This document shows, piece by piece, positions 1 through 6,212 of a stretch of DNA of 13,786 nucleotides. The DNA lies in assembly GCA_015231395.1 (NCBI GenBank), contig JADGBP010000008.1, positions 1-13,786 on the forward strand, read 5' to 3'. The stretch comes from Desulfamplus sp. Its GTDB lineage: Bacteria; Desulfobacterota; Desulfobacteria; Desulfobacterales; Desulfobacteraceae. The translations under genes and the position numbers were made by a program. The notes below the pieces were generated by a model that had not been told where the DNA came from, did not search any database, and saw only the letters and a program-made list of their open reading frames with translations. Position 1 is the first letter of the stretch; each line of letters begins with the position of its first letter.

Positions 1-65
1 GATGTTCCTATAATATATAGAAATGCGGCATCAACTTTATCAACAGGGTTTATTATTGGATTCAT
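1..65 (-). CDS. ctaC: Cytochrome c oxidase subunit II, N-terminal fragment on the minus strand (duplicate, runs off the window)
   Basis: Read on the minus strand, an ATG at 65-63 follows the same strong ribosome binding site as the complete subunit II gene at 1828. The 21 complete codons are identical to the start of that gene. The frame continues past base 1, so the window cannot tell whether a second full gene, a short duplication or an assembly chimera lies there. It exists only because of the 127-bp inverted repeat. Confidence 0.6.
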   Translation of the reverse strand, partial: MNPIINPVDKVDAAFLYIIGT

Positions 66-127
66 TATCACCTCCCAAAAAAGGTCATACTTAAATTTAT
101 CAAAATTCGATTTACCTAAACGCAACA
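1..127. repeat. Inverted copy of 1766-1892 (perfect 127-bp inverted repeat)
   Basis: Bases 1-127 are the exact reverse complement of 1766-1892; positions in the two arms sum to 1893, and I found no mismatch when comparing them. Identity stops abruptly at 127/128, where subunit I coding sequence begins. The other side runs off the window edge, so the repeat may be longer. The copied segment carries the last codons of the subunit IV gene, the ribosome binding site and the first codons of the subunit II gene. The lack of divergence means it is either very recent or a chimeric join. Confidence 0.97.
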
Positions 128-487
128 ATTTTAACTACTACAGGATTTATGCTTCACTACATTCCTATGTTTATTCTTGGAATTATGGGAATGCCAAGAC
201 GTTATTATGATTATCTTCCTGAATTTCAAACAGGAAATTTTTTTGCAGGAATTGGAGCATATATCCTTGTAGCTGGAATATTTTTAATGTTCATAAAGCT
301 TTTGACAAGTTTTAGTAGGAAACAAGAAGAGGGATTGTCAGACCCTTGGGGTGGAACAACATTAGAGTGGAGTGTTCCCTCGCCACCACCTCTTCATAAC
401 TTTGTAAATCCTCCAAAATCAAAAGGATATCCTTATGATTTTACTGAAGTGGTTAAAAAAAATAGTTTGTCTGGAGGACAAAAATGA
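128..487 (+). CDS. ctaD: Cytochrome c oxidase subunit I, C-terminal part only (5' truncated at 127/128)
   Basis: This is the end of the catalytic subunit I of a haem-copper oxidase, a polytopic inner-membrane protein that reduces O2 and pumps protons. The typical C-terminal blocks are present: the helix leading into FILGIMGMPRRYYDY, one more membrane helix, and PWGGTTLEWSVPSPPP just before the end. A full subunit I has roughly 500-550 residues, so only about the last 120 are here. The haem and CuB ligand helices are missing. Coding similarity starts exactly where the inverted repeat ends. The ATG at 149 lies within a conserved helix, so it is not a natural start. The stop codon overlaps the subunit III start (ATGA), a sign of translational coupling. 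Whether the gene is truly broken or only misjoined cannot be settled here. Confidence 0.9.
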   Translation: MLTTTGFMLHYIPMFILGIMGMPRRYYDYLPEFQTGNFFAGIGAYILVAGIFLMFIKLLTSFSRKQEEGLSDPWGGTTLEWSVPSPPPLHNFVNPPKSKGYPYDFTEVVKKNSLSGGQK

Positions 488-1170
488 CAACTAATGACCC
501 TGAAAATAGAAACAAAGCAATTAAGGGTGAGAGTGAACTTAGCAATATTGTTGCTTCTGAACTTGATGAAGAAAATCATAAACTTGGCGATGTAGTTGGT
601 GCAAGAACTGGTATGTGGTTTTTTTTATACACAGAAATTATGCTTTTTGGAGGGCTTTTTGTTCTTTATGCTGCATATTACCGTATGTACACATCCGATT
701 TTACAGGGGCAGGCAAAGAGCTTGACATAGTGATGGGCACAATAAATACTGTAATTCTTCTTATAAGCAGTTTTGCAGTTGCAGCATCAATTACAGCTAT
801 TCAGAAAAATAGTAAAAAAATTGCCATTGCTCTTTTAAGTTTTGCTCTCTTTTTAGGATTTATGTTTCTTGTAAATAAATATTTTGAATGGGGGCACAAA
901 ATTGACTTAGGAATTTTTCCAAACTCTCCAAAAATGGAAGATTCTCCTTATGGAAGGATTCTTTTTTTTAGTCTTTATTATACTATAACAGGTCTTCATG
1001 GAGTTCATATAATTATTGGAATGACTCTTCTTGCTGTTACAATAGGATTTATAGTAGCTAACAAGGTCAATTATCAAAGATATGTGCTTTTAGAAAATGC
1101 AGGACTTTATTGGCATCTTGTAGATTTAATTTGGATTTTTATTTTTCCGTTGTTTTATTTGATTTATTAG
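484..1170 (+). CDS. ctaE: Cytochrome c oxidase subunit III
   Basis: This 228-residue protein is the non-catalytic subunit III of an aa3-type oxidase, located in the inner membrane. It has a polar N-terminal tail of about 38 residues and then about five membrane helices. This matches the short bacterial form that lacks the first two helices of the seven-helix type. Recognisable family segments are GARTGMWFFLYTEIM (39-53), KYFEW (132-136), TGLHGVHIIIG (169-179) and YWHLVDLIWIF (209-219). The ATG overlaps the stop of subunit I, and a GGAGGA lies at 473-478, six bases before the start, so the start is well supported. The next oxidase gene is separated by about 310 bases of tandem repeats, which is unusual inside an oxidase operon. 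Confidence 0.95.
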   Translation: MTTNDPENRNKAIKGESELSNIVASELDEENHKLGDVVGARTGMWFFLYTEIMLFGGLFVLYAAYYRMYTSDFTGAGKELDIVMGTINTVILLISSFAVAASITAIQKNSKKIAIALLSFALFLGFMFLVNKYFEWGHKIDLGIFPNSPKMEDSPYGRILFFSLYYTITGLHGVHIIIGMTLLAVTIGFIVANKVNYQRYVLLENAGLYWHLVDLIWIFIFPLFYLIY

Positions 1171-1180
1171 AAATAACCTA

Positions 1181-1445
1181 AACGGTCATGGTCGGAATCC
1201 GACCACATCTAATCATGAAAACCCGAATGTGTTTTTACGGTAAACGTCCATGGTCAGATTGGAATCAGTCCATCCTCGACCATGAAAAGCAAACGTGTTT
1301 TCACGGTAAACGTCCATGACCGGATTGGATTCCGGTCACCCCGGAGAATGAAAGCAAAAACGTGTTTTCACGGTAAACGTCCATGACCGGATTGGATTCC
1401 GGTCACCCCGGAGAATGAAAGCAAAAATGTGTTTTCACGGTAAAA
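1181..1445. repeat. Tandem 66-67 bp intergenic repeat, about four copies with internal hairpins
   Basis: The block fills the gap between subunits III and IV. The landmark ACGGTAAA occurs at 1237, 1303, 1370 and 1437, giving spacings of 66, 67 and 67. A shorter, degenerate first copy starts near 1181. The last two full units are almost identical, while earlier ones diverge. Each unit holds a small palindrome: GGTCGG-AAT-CCGACC at 1190-1204, CATGGTC/GACCATG at 1249-1255 and 1278-1284, and GACCGG/CCGGTC around an eight-base loop in the last two units. There is no ORF and no unique spacer between units, so this is not a CRISPR array. Related units occur at 6836-6972. Confidence 0.93.
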
Positions 1446-1481
1446 GTTAAATAAAAAATGTTAATTTAGGAATATATAAAT

Positions 1482-1781
1482 ATGAAAAATCAGGTGATTC
1501 AAAATCGTGCTTCTCATATACAATCTTATAGCAGACTATTTAGCGTCCTTGCCGTGTTGCTTATTTTGACAGCAATAACAGTAATGATTGTACGTATTGA
1601 CCTTGGCGGTGCCAATATATGGGTTGCAATAATTGTCGCTTCTATCAAATCTTCTTTTGTTCTTCTGTTTTTTATGCATCTTAAATATGAATCTATACTG
1701 ATTAAAGCCTCTTTTCTTTCTACTATTGGTTTTTTGTCAATTTTAATAGGATTTATGTTTTGGGATGTTGCGTTTAGGTAA
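1482..1781 (+). CDS. ctaF: Cytochrome c oxidase subunit IV, prokaryotic small type
   Basis: This 99-residue protein has three predicted membrane helices (about 18-37, 45-66 and 73-93). The family hallmark IKSSFVLLFFMHLKYE spans residues 55-70. This is the prokaryotic cytochrome c oxidase subunit IV family (COX4_pro type), a small accessory subunit thought to stabilise the complex. Its length is normal for the family. Only a weak AGGA lies upstream of the ATG. The gene comes before subunit II here, whereas subunit IV usually closes such operons. Its last bases (1766-1781) are also duplicated in inverted form at the window start. Confidence 0.9.
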   Translation: MKNQVIQNRASHIQSYSRLFSVLAVLLILTAITVMIVRIDLGGANIWVAIIVASIKSSFVLLFFMHLKYESILIKASFLSTIGFLSILIGFMFWDVAFR

Positions 1782-1892
1782 ATCGAATTTTGATAAATTT
1801 AAGTATGACCTTTTTTGGGAGGTGATAATGAATCCAATAATAAACCCTGTTGATAAAGTTGATGCCGCATTTCTATATATTATAGGAACATC
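1766..1892. repeat. Second arm of the 127-bp inverted repeat
   Basis: This is the in-place arm of the repeat whose reverse complement is at 1-127. It spans the subunit IV stop, the intergenic ribosome binding site and the first 21 codons of subunit II, all in an intact operon context. It is therefore the likely original and the arm at 1-127 the copy. Base 1765 breaks the pairing with base 128. Confidence 0.97.
1818..1826 (+). promoter_or_regulatory. Strong Shine-Dalgarno site fixing the subunit II start
   Basis: GGAGGTGAT is a full match to the anti-Shine-Dalgarno end of 16S rRNA. From the end of its GGAGG core there are five bases to the ATG at 1828. It rules out the upstream in-frame ATG at 1765, which lies inside the subunit IV gene and would add 21 non-family residues. 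Confidence 0.9.
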
Positions 1893-2433
1893 TCTCTTGC
1901 TGCTCACCCTTATAACTATTGTAATGATATGGTTTGTTGTAAAATATAGAAGAAGTAAAAACCCTGTTCCAGCAGATATAAGAGGTAATTGGAAACTTGA
2001 AGTTGTATGGACAGTTATTCCTACTTTTATTGCTCTTTCAATGTTCTGGGTTGGGTGGTCATCTTATGCAGGCTTAAGGAATGTTCCAGAAAATGCTCTT
2101 GAGATAGAAACTATTGCACAAATGTATGATTGGGTTTTCAGATATCCAGACGGTAAAGAGACTAATAATGAGATTATTGTTCCAAAAGGTCGTCCTGTTC
2201 GTCTTAATATTACATCAGATGATGTTATTCATGGTCTTTTTATTCCAGCTTTTAGAATCAAGGTAGATGCTGTTCCAAAAGTTCATACTTACGCGTGGTT
2301 TTATCCTGAAAAAATAGGAACATTCACGGTTCAATGTACTGAATTTTGTGGGATTGGTCATGCCGATATGACAGCAGAGCTAAAAGTTGTTAGTGAAGAT
2401 GAATATAATGAATGGATAAAATCTGATAAATAG
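1828..2433 (+). CDS. ctaC: Cytochrome c oxidase subunit II with CuA site
   Basis: This 201-residue subunit II accepts electrons from cytochrome c and passes them through the binuclear CuA centre to subunit I. Two membrane helices (about 14-39 and 58-78) anchor a periplasmic cupredoxin domain. All CuA ligands are visible: His135 in VIHGLFIP, then Cys170, Glu172, Cys174, His178 and Met181 in CTEFCGIGHADM. There is no CXXCH, so no fused cytochrome c domain (not caa3 type), and no lipobox. The start follows the strong ribosome binding site at 1818-1826. The complete CuA set suggests a once-functional oxidase, in contrast to the truncated subunit I upstream. Confidence 0.96.
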   Translation: MNPIINPVDKVDAAFLYIIGTSLLLLTLITIVMIWFVVKYRRSKNPVPADIRGNWKLEVVWTVIPTFIALSMFWVGWSSYAGLRNVPENALEIETIAQMYDWVFRYPDGKETNNEIIVPKGRPVRLNITSDDVIHGLFIPAFRIKVDAVPKVHTYAWFYPEKIGTFTVQCTEFCGIGHADMTAELKVVSEDEYNEWIKSDK

Positions 2434-2449
2434 ATTTTGGGTAAATTTA

Positions 2450-3523
2450 TTGTCCTCCATTTTAAGCCACATTAAGGTATCAAAGATTCTTATCTCTTTT
2501 GTAATTACTCTTTCAACCATGTTGGGATATCTTATTTTTTCCCCATATATTGACAAAGTTTTTTGGATTACTGCGATATCTTCCTTTTTTTTATGCTCAG
2601 GCAGCGGAGCACTTAATAACTATCAAGACCGTCATATAGACAAACTCCTAAAAAGAACCTCAAAACGTCCATTGCCATCTGGTTCAATTTCAGAAATAGA
2701 GGTATTAGTTCAAGCTATTTTATTGATATGTTTAGGGCTTACAGGTTTTTCTTTTACAAAAAATGCTCTCATTAGCACTCTTTTGGCTTTAATTGGTGTT
2801 ATTTGTTATAATGGTATTTACACGCCTCTTAAATTTCGCACTATTTTGGCAATATTTCCGGGCTCAATTTGCGGTATGATCCCGCCTCTTATGGGGTGGT
2901 ATGCTGCTGGAGCTGGAGTAGGTTTTAGTATAACAGGAGATAGCACTAACAACACGGTTACTCATTTTTTCATAACAGCACTGTTCAACTTTGGTAGTAA
3001 TATTAACTCTCTTAATATTAATAGTGGGAGTGATAGAAGTATATTCTGGGTAATGGCAGTTATTGGAGTGTGGCAGTTGCCCCATTTTTGGCTTGTAGTT
3101 TTGAAACATGCTGATGATTATAGGCAGAGTTATAAAAAATATATGCTCAATTCTATGTTAACTCTTTTTGATATATTGCAGCTTAGACGCATTGTGTTGA
3201 TATGGACCCTTCTTTATAGCTCAATGCTTATAATGACACCGATGTTTTATGGGCATTTAAGTAAACTTACTAAGTGGATTGTGGTATTTAATGGAAGCAC
3301 TCTTTTTATAGTATTTATCGTATTATATTTTTTAACTTCTTTTTCTGTAAGATTGTCTGCTTTAAAAAAAAATGCTGGAATCACACCAATAATTATAAAA
3401 AAATCGTTACTCGATAGTTTAGAACATTGTGTAGAAAATCATAAATTAGAATTTATAATGCTCAATAGCTCTATGCTATTTTTTATTATTATCTTAATTT
3501 GTGATAGACTTATAAACACATAA
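2450..3523 (+). CDS. ctaB: Protohaem IX farnesyltransferase (haem O synthase), UbiA family, with an enlarged loop
   Basis: This polytopic membrane prenyltransferase converts haem b to haem O, the precursor of the haem A used by aa3 oxidases, so its place after the oxidase genes makes sense. The first UbiA motif is NNYQDRHIDK (56-65), with the aspartates that bind Mg-diphosphate (60, 64), followed by RTSKRPLPSG. The second region is LPHFW (210-214) plus DDYRQSYKKY. At 357 residues it is longer than the usual 280-310. Most of the excess is a polar Asn/Ser/Thr-rich stretch at about 154-197, between GWYAAGAG and IFWVMAVIGVWQLPHFW, where normal members have a short loop. The start is a TTG 16 bases after the subunit II stop with only a weak GGGT upstream, so it is less certain than the rest. 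Confidence 0.88.
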   Translation: MSSILSHIKVSKILISFVITLSTMLGYLIFSPYIDKVFWITAISSFFLCSGSGALNNYQDRHIDKLLKRTSKRPLPSGSISEIEVLVQAILLICLGLTGFSFTKNALISTLLALIGVICYNGIYTPLKFRTILAIFPGSICGMIPPLMGWYAAGAGVGFSITGDSTNNTVTHFFITALFNFGSNINSLNINSGSDRSIFWVMAVIGVWQLPHFWLVVLKHADDYRQSYKKYMLNSMLTLFDILQLRRIVLIWTLLYSSMLIMTPMFYGHLSKLTKWIVVFNGSTLFIVFIVLYFLTSFSVRLSALKKNAGITPIIIKKSLLDSLEHCVENHKLEFIMLNSSMLFFIIILICDRLINT

Positions 3524-3545
3524 ATACAAATAATTATCATTTTCA

Positions 3546-3648
3546 GCATCCTTCATATCAACCCAAAAGTAGTTTACACTTTTTTTAAGGCGATTCCCAA
3601 AAATGGGGCGTTTGCTTAAGAAAATGTAAACTGGCAAATTAAGGATGC
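3546..3648. repeat. Long imperfect inverted repeat (about 100 bp) downstream of ctaB
   Basis: Outer arms GCATCCTT (3546-3553) and AAGGATGC (3641-3648) enclose a second pair, 3571-3589 against 3615-3632 (AGTTTACA...TTAAG against CTTAA...TGTAAACT). The loop is about 25 bases. It could be a degenerate miniature element or a long hairpin. It lacks the GC-rich stem plus T-run of a standard terminator, although it could still end the oxidase transcript. Confidence 0.6.
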
Positions 3649-3793
3649 AAAAAAAGGCTATAAAACTGTATTTTCACCTGATAGGAATCATATGAATCTT
3701 GGAGCTTGGAAAAAAGGATTGATCGTACCTATATTTGAAATGAATATAAAGTCAGCCGAGCAACCGCTTCCAGTCAAAGCTCGCTCCTCGTGA
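3620..3793 (+). pseudogene. Possible coding remnant, C-terminal fragment of an unknown protein
   Basis: A stop-free frame of 57 codons ends at TGA 3791-3793. It reads like protein, with stretches such as KTVFSPDRNHMNLGAW and GLIVPIFEMN, but it has no plausible start and overlaps the right arm of the hairpin. I do not recognise the family. In AT-rich DNA a frame of this length can occur by chance, so this is a weak call. Confidence 0.3.
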
Positions 3794-3814
3794 GGCTGAA
3801 GCGAAACGTTAGGC
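3755..3814 (+). other. attC-like integron recombination site, upstream of the cassette
   Basis: The site ends in GTTAGGC (3808-3814), a perfect match to the GTTRRRY core. Just inside, CGCTTCCAG pairs with CTGAAGCG leaving one extra base, like the extrahelical base of attC stems. The inner part can fold at CCTC-GT-GAGG. The matching outer box GCCGAGC (3755-3761) differs at two positions from the GCCTAAC expected from symmetry. The 60-bp length is typical of short attC sites. Confidence 0.6.
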
Positions 3815-4337
3815 ACCCCCTCCTCCTCATTTCTTTCCGCTTCTTCCTGCATCCCCAACCAATAGGAAAATTGATATGAGTGTTGCGTACTACATAGTTC
3901 TCGATAATGACAATCCAGGGTTTAATACGTTCGTAAACGGTAAAAACTTGGCTAAAGAGTCAAAAAGGGTCGACACCATCTGCGAAAAGCTCGGCATAAA
4001 AAAGCTTGGTGAGTTTCTAACAATGTCTGAAAATGATATTTCAGAGATGCTTGGAGAAGATGTTGAGCTTCCAGAGGCTCAAGACGAGCAATGGTTTAGC
4101 ACAGACGAAGGTATTGTCGTTGTGCAAGCACTCGTTGCACATATTGAGACCAACCCCAAAGCAGTAAAGAACGCTACAGGGGTACTTGAAGACCTCGCAG
4201 AATATGCAGAAACACTGAGCAAAGCCAAAACAATCAATGCAAAATGGCACTTAAACTTAGATATTTAGCATCTAACCCGGCGTTCGAGTCTGGTACATGG
4301 TGCAGCAAAAAGCCGCACCAGACCGCTCAACTCTACG
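3809..4337 (+). mobile_element. Putative integron gene cassette carrying one ORF
   Basis: The unit runs from the cleavage point G^TTAGGC (3808/3809) to the equivalent G at 4337 in the next site. It contains one ORF that ends two bases before the downstream attC-like site, the usual cassette design. It looks less AT-rich than the flanking oxidase genes and starts with a pyrimidine-rich leader (about 3815-3860). No integrase or attI is visible, so this could be a stray cassette, part of an integrase-less attC cluster, or the edge of a larger array. Confidence 0.6.
3876..4268 (+). CDS. Cassette-borne acidic protein of unknown function (130 aa)
   Basis: This is a soluble, acidic protein with no signal peptide or membrane segment. 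It begins MSVAYYIVLDNDNPGF and carries an N-terminal NTFVNGKNLAKES segment. A middle acidic block EDVELPEAQDEQWF (61-74) follows. The C-terminal half is helical, with AVKNATGVLEDLAEY (96-110) and an end AKWHLNLDI. The even pattern suggests a complete, conserved small protein. It resembles hypothetical proteins I recall from bacterial genomes, but I cannot name a function. An AGGA about nine bases before the ATG supports the start. The stop is followed after one base by the downstream attC-like box. Confidence 0.85.
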   Translation: MSVAYYIVLDNDNPGFNTFVNGKNLAKESKRVDTICEKLGIKKLGEFLTMSENDISEMLGEDVELPEAQDEQWFSTDEGIVVVQALVAHIETNPKAVKNATGVLEDLAEYAETLSKAKTINAKWHLNLDI

Positions 4338-4343
4338 GTAACC
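4270..4343 (+). other. attC-like integron recombination site, downstream of the cassette ORF
   Basis: ATCTAAC (4270-4276) is a perfect RYYYAAC box. After a five-base spacer comes GTTCGAG (4282-4288), which pairs with CTCAAC (4326-4331) leaving one unpaired G, the expected extrahelical base. TCTGGT (4289-4294) pairs with ACCAGA (4317-4322), closing the stem. After another five-base spacer, the position of the GTTRRRY core holds GGTAACC (4337-4343), which mismatches at two of seven positions. In integron chemistry the last six bases of a terminal attC come from the recipient site, which would explain the odd core. Confidence 0.65.
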
Positions 4344-4581
4344 GCATATAAATATGAATGAAATATAAAAGAAAGTATCAGAAAATCAAAACAAAATAAT
4401 GGATAATAAGATGAAAAAAATCAAATTTAGGAATTGGATGGTGTTGCTCCGTACGAACTTCGTATAGACCTGATCGAACAACGAAAAGCAAATGACAAGA
4501 AAAGCTCCTCAAAGGTGGACATAGATCAATGCTAAAACATGCGAAGCATCTTTACTTGAAGATGTCTGGTGATAACGAATT
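4344..4581. other. Non-coding stretch between the cassette and the membrane-protein operon
   Basis: No convincing gene. A stop-free frame from 4431 to the stop at 4533-4535 includes GVAPYELRIDLIEQR and could be a tiny protein or a remnant, but it has no good start and I do not recognise it. A 13-bp palindrome TACGAAcTTCGTA is at 4452-4464. A short hairpin CATCTT/AAGATG sits just before 4565. GGTGAT at 4568-4573 may serve as ribosome binding site for the next gene. Confidence 0.5.
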
Positions 4582-5295
4582 TTGTGTATGTGTTTAATGA
4601 TAAGACAGAAAACCACCAATAATTGGGAAGCTATAGTCAGAGAAATCTGCCGAGCACAGACTCTACGTCCTTGGCTGGATTCTGATTCAGGCAAACTGCC
4701 GGTCTGCCTGATGTTGATAATTATCGGTGGTGCCTTATACGGAGCGTCTTTGGGAATTTGGCGATCACCTTTGCAAGCCGTGTTTGTTGCAATAAAGTTT
4801 CCTCTGTTATTATTGCTCACAGCCTTTGGAACCTCACTTATAAACGGAATGCTGGCACAGTTACTGCGTGCACAGATGAATTTCTATCAGAGTCTGCTCG
4901 CAGTTCTGATGAGTTTTGCACTGCTTGCAATCTTACTGGCATCGTTCACGCCACTGATCTTTTTTTTGGTTTGGCATTTACCGGCAATGGACAGCAGTGG
5001 TCAGGTTGATGCCCATCGTATTTTCCTGTTGGTCAATGTCGCAGTTATCGCCTTTTCTGGAACATTGGCCAATCTTCAATTATATCACATGCTCAAACAA
5101 ATTTGCGGCACAAGGTCAAGACAGATTCTAATTGCCTGGCTGGGAATGAACTTATTCCTTGGAGCACAGTTATCCTGGAATCTGCGCCCATTCTTCGGGA
5201 CACCGGGACTTCCTGTTACCTTTTTACGGGATAATCCATTTGATGGAAGTTTTTACGAAGCGGTTTTTATTCTTATACAACGGAGTGTGTTATGA
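4582..5295 (+). CDS. Polytopic membrane protein of unknown function, first of a paralogous pair
   Basis: This 237-residue protein has a cytoplasmic-looking N-terminus of about 38 residues and five hydrophobic segments (about 39-59, 64-88, 103-131, 146-168 and 181-198). It ends in a soluble tail containing NLRPFFGTPG (200-209) and an acidic/aromatic end. The LRP-x-x-G motif at the end of the last helix recurs in the next gene (TLRPILG), as does a YG...G pattern in the first helix. The two therefore look like divergent paralogues, perhaps subunits of one complex. The start used is TTG, eight bases after GGTGAT; ATGs at 4588 and 4597 are alternatives without a ribosome binding site. The stop overlaps the next ATG. 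A Yip1-like topology is possible, but I do not assign a family. Confidence 0.8.
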   Translation: MCMCLMIRQKTTNNWEAIVREICRAQTLRPWLDSDSGKLPVCLMLIIIGGALYGASLGIWRSPLQAVFVAIKFPLLLLLTAFGTSLINGMLAQLLRAQMNFYQSLLAVLMSFALLAILLASFTPLIFFLVWHLPAMDSSGQVDAHRIFLLVNVAVIAFSGTLANLQLYHMLKQICGTRSRQILIAWLGMNLFLGAQLSWNLRPFFGTPGLPVTFLRDNPFDGSFYEAVFILIQRSVL

Positions 5296-6056
5296 ATGAT
5301 GATAAACATATAAACGAAAGCAACCAGACCGATACAACCCAGGAATTAAAGATCATAGAGAATGATCACCCAATCAATACCAAACCTAACTTATCTAAAG
5401 ATCCCACCAGGACTTTGCCGAAGCAGGCGACAATCATGCATCTGATAGATACATTGCTGAAAGAGCCGTATATCCTGTATAACCATGTAAAGAGAAATGA
5501 CCTTCACACCCACTTATCTAAACTGATCCTAATCTTTACAGTCTGTGTTTTTGCCTACGGCATCATTGTCGGTAGTTTTTCCGGACAGATCCAATGGATC
5601 TCGGCACCGCTAAAAATTTTTTTTGGCACCTGCCTGACAGTGTTACTATGTTTTCCAAGCCTCTACATCTTATCCTCCCTGAGTGGTACGGATCTGCGAC
5701 CGACTCAGATGTTCGCACTGCTGTGCGGCAGTCTTGCCATTATCGGTATATTACTCATAGGGTTTGCACCAATAGCCTTTGTTTTTACTTTTTCGATCAA
5801 TGCCCTGCCGTTTATGGGCACTATCCATTTACTGGTCTGGGGCGTTAGCCTCTATTTCGGCCTACACTGGCTTACCAACGGTATTGCAGAACTTGGCTCT
5901 GGCAATACTCAAATGATTAGAATATGGGCTGTAATTCTGCTGGTCACCCTGCTTCAGATGTCGACCACTCTGCGCCCAATACTGGGACAATCAGACATCC
6001 TGCTGACAGCGGAGAAAAAATTTTTTCTTGCCTATTGGTTTGATTTACTATCTTAA
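5292..6056 (+). CDS. Polytopic membrane protein of unknown function, second of a paralogous pair
   Basis: This 254-residue protein has a long polar N-terminal region (about 75 residues, charged and Asn/Thr-rich). About five hydrophobic segments follow (about 77-98, 105-130, 139-165, 173-193 and 208-225). It ends in TTLRPILG (225-232) and the aromatic segment EKKFFLAYWF. It shares the LRP-x-x-G end motif and helix spacing with the protein upstream, differing mainly in the N-terminal extension. The ATG overlaps the upstream stop (ATGA), and GGAG at 5282-5285 lies six bases before it, so the pair is translationally coupled. A hairpin terminator follows the stop by about ten bases. Function unknown. 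Confidence 0.88.
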   Translation: MNDDKHINESNQTDTTQELKIIENDHPINTKPNLSKDPTRTLPKQATIMHLIDTLLKEPYILYNHVKRNDLHTHLSKLILIFTVCVFAYGIIVGSFSGQIQWISAPLKIFFGTCLTVLLCFPSLYILSSLSGTDLRPTQMFALLCGSLAIIGILLIGFAPIAFVFTFSINALPFMGTIHLLVWGVSLYFGLHWLTNGIAELGSGNTQMIRIWAVILLVTLLQMSTTLRPILGQSDILLTAEKKFFLAYWFDLLS

Positions 6057-6066
6057 CGCGGACTGT

Positions 6067-6099
6067 AAAAAGCTGCACTGTTTTACTCTTCAGCTTTTT
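6067..6099 (+). terminator. Hairpin terminator of the membrane-protein operon
   Basis: AAAAAGCTG (6067-6075) pairs perfectly with CAGCTTTTT (6091-6099) around a 15-base loop, and the right arm ends in a T-run. It starts ten bases after the stop of the second membrane-protein gene. The stem is AT-rich apart from its inner GCTG, so it may be moderate in strength; the A-run/T-run symmetry would let it act in both directions. Confidence 0.75.
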
Positions 6100-6212
6100 G
6101 CATCCTATTATTTACGATGTTGGTATTCAGCATTGTGAAATTTTTTCCTCTATTGTACCATGTTTGTGAAAAAAATTTCGGGCGGAATATCAGGCAATCC
6201 CAGAAAGAAACA

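Noticed and set aside
1181..1445. CRISPR array
   Set aside because: The units are directly tandem with no unique spacers, the repeat length is too long, and there are no cas genes.
1765..1827. In-frame upstream extension of subunit II from ATG 1765
   Set aside because: It overlaps the subunit IV gene, adds residues unlike the family, and the strong ribosome binding site at 1818-1826 points to 1828.
2864..3109. Minus-strand ORF opposite ctaB
   Set aside because: It lies fully inside a well-supported gene on the other strand and has no recognisable motif; the same applies to minus-strand ORFs at 4041-4250, 4509-4820 and 6507-6824.
4452..4464. Palindrome TACGAAcTTCGTA resembling a loxP-type half-site
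   Set aside because: Only a short chance-level match; there is no second site, no recombinase gene and no proper spacer.
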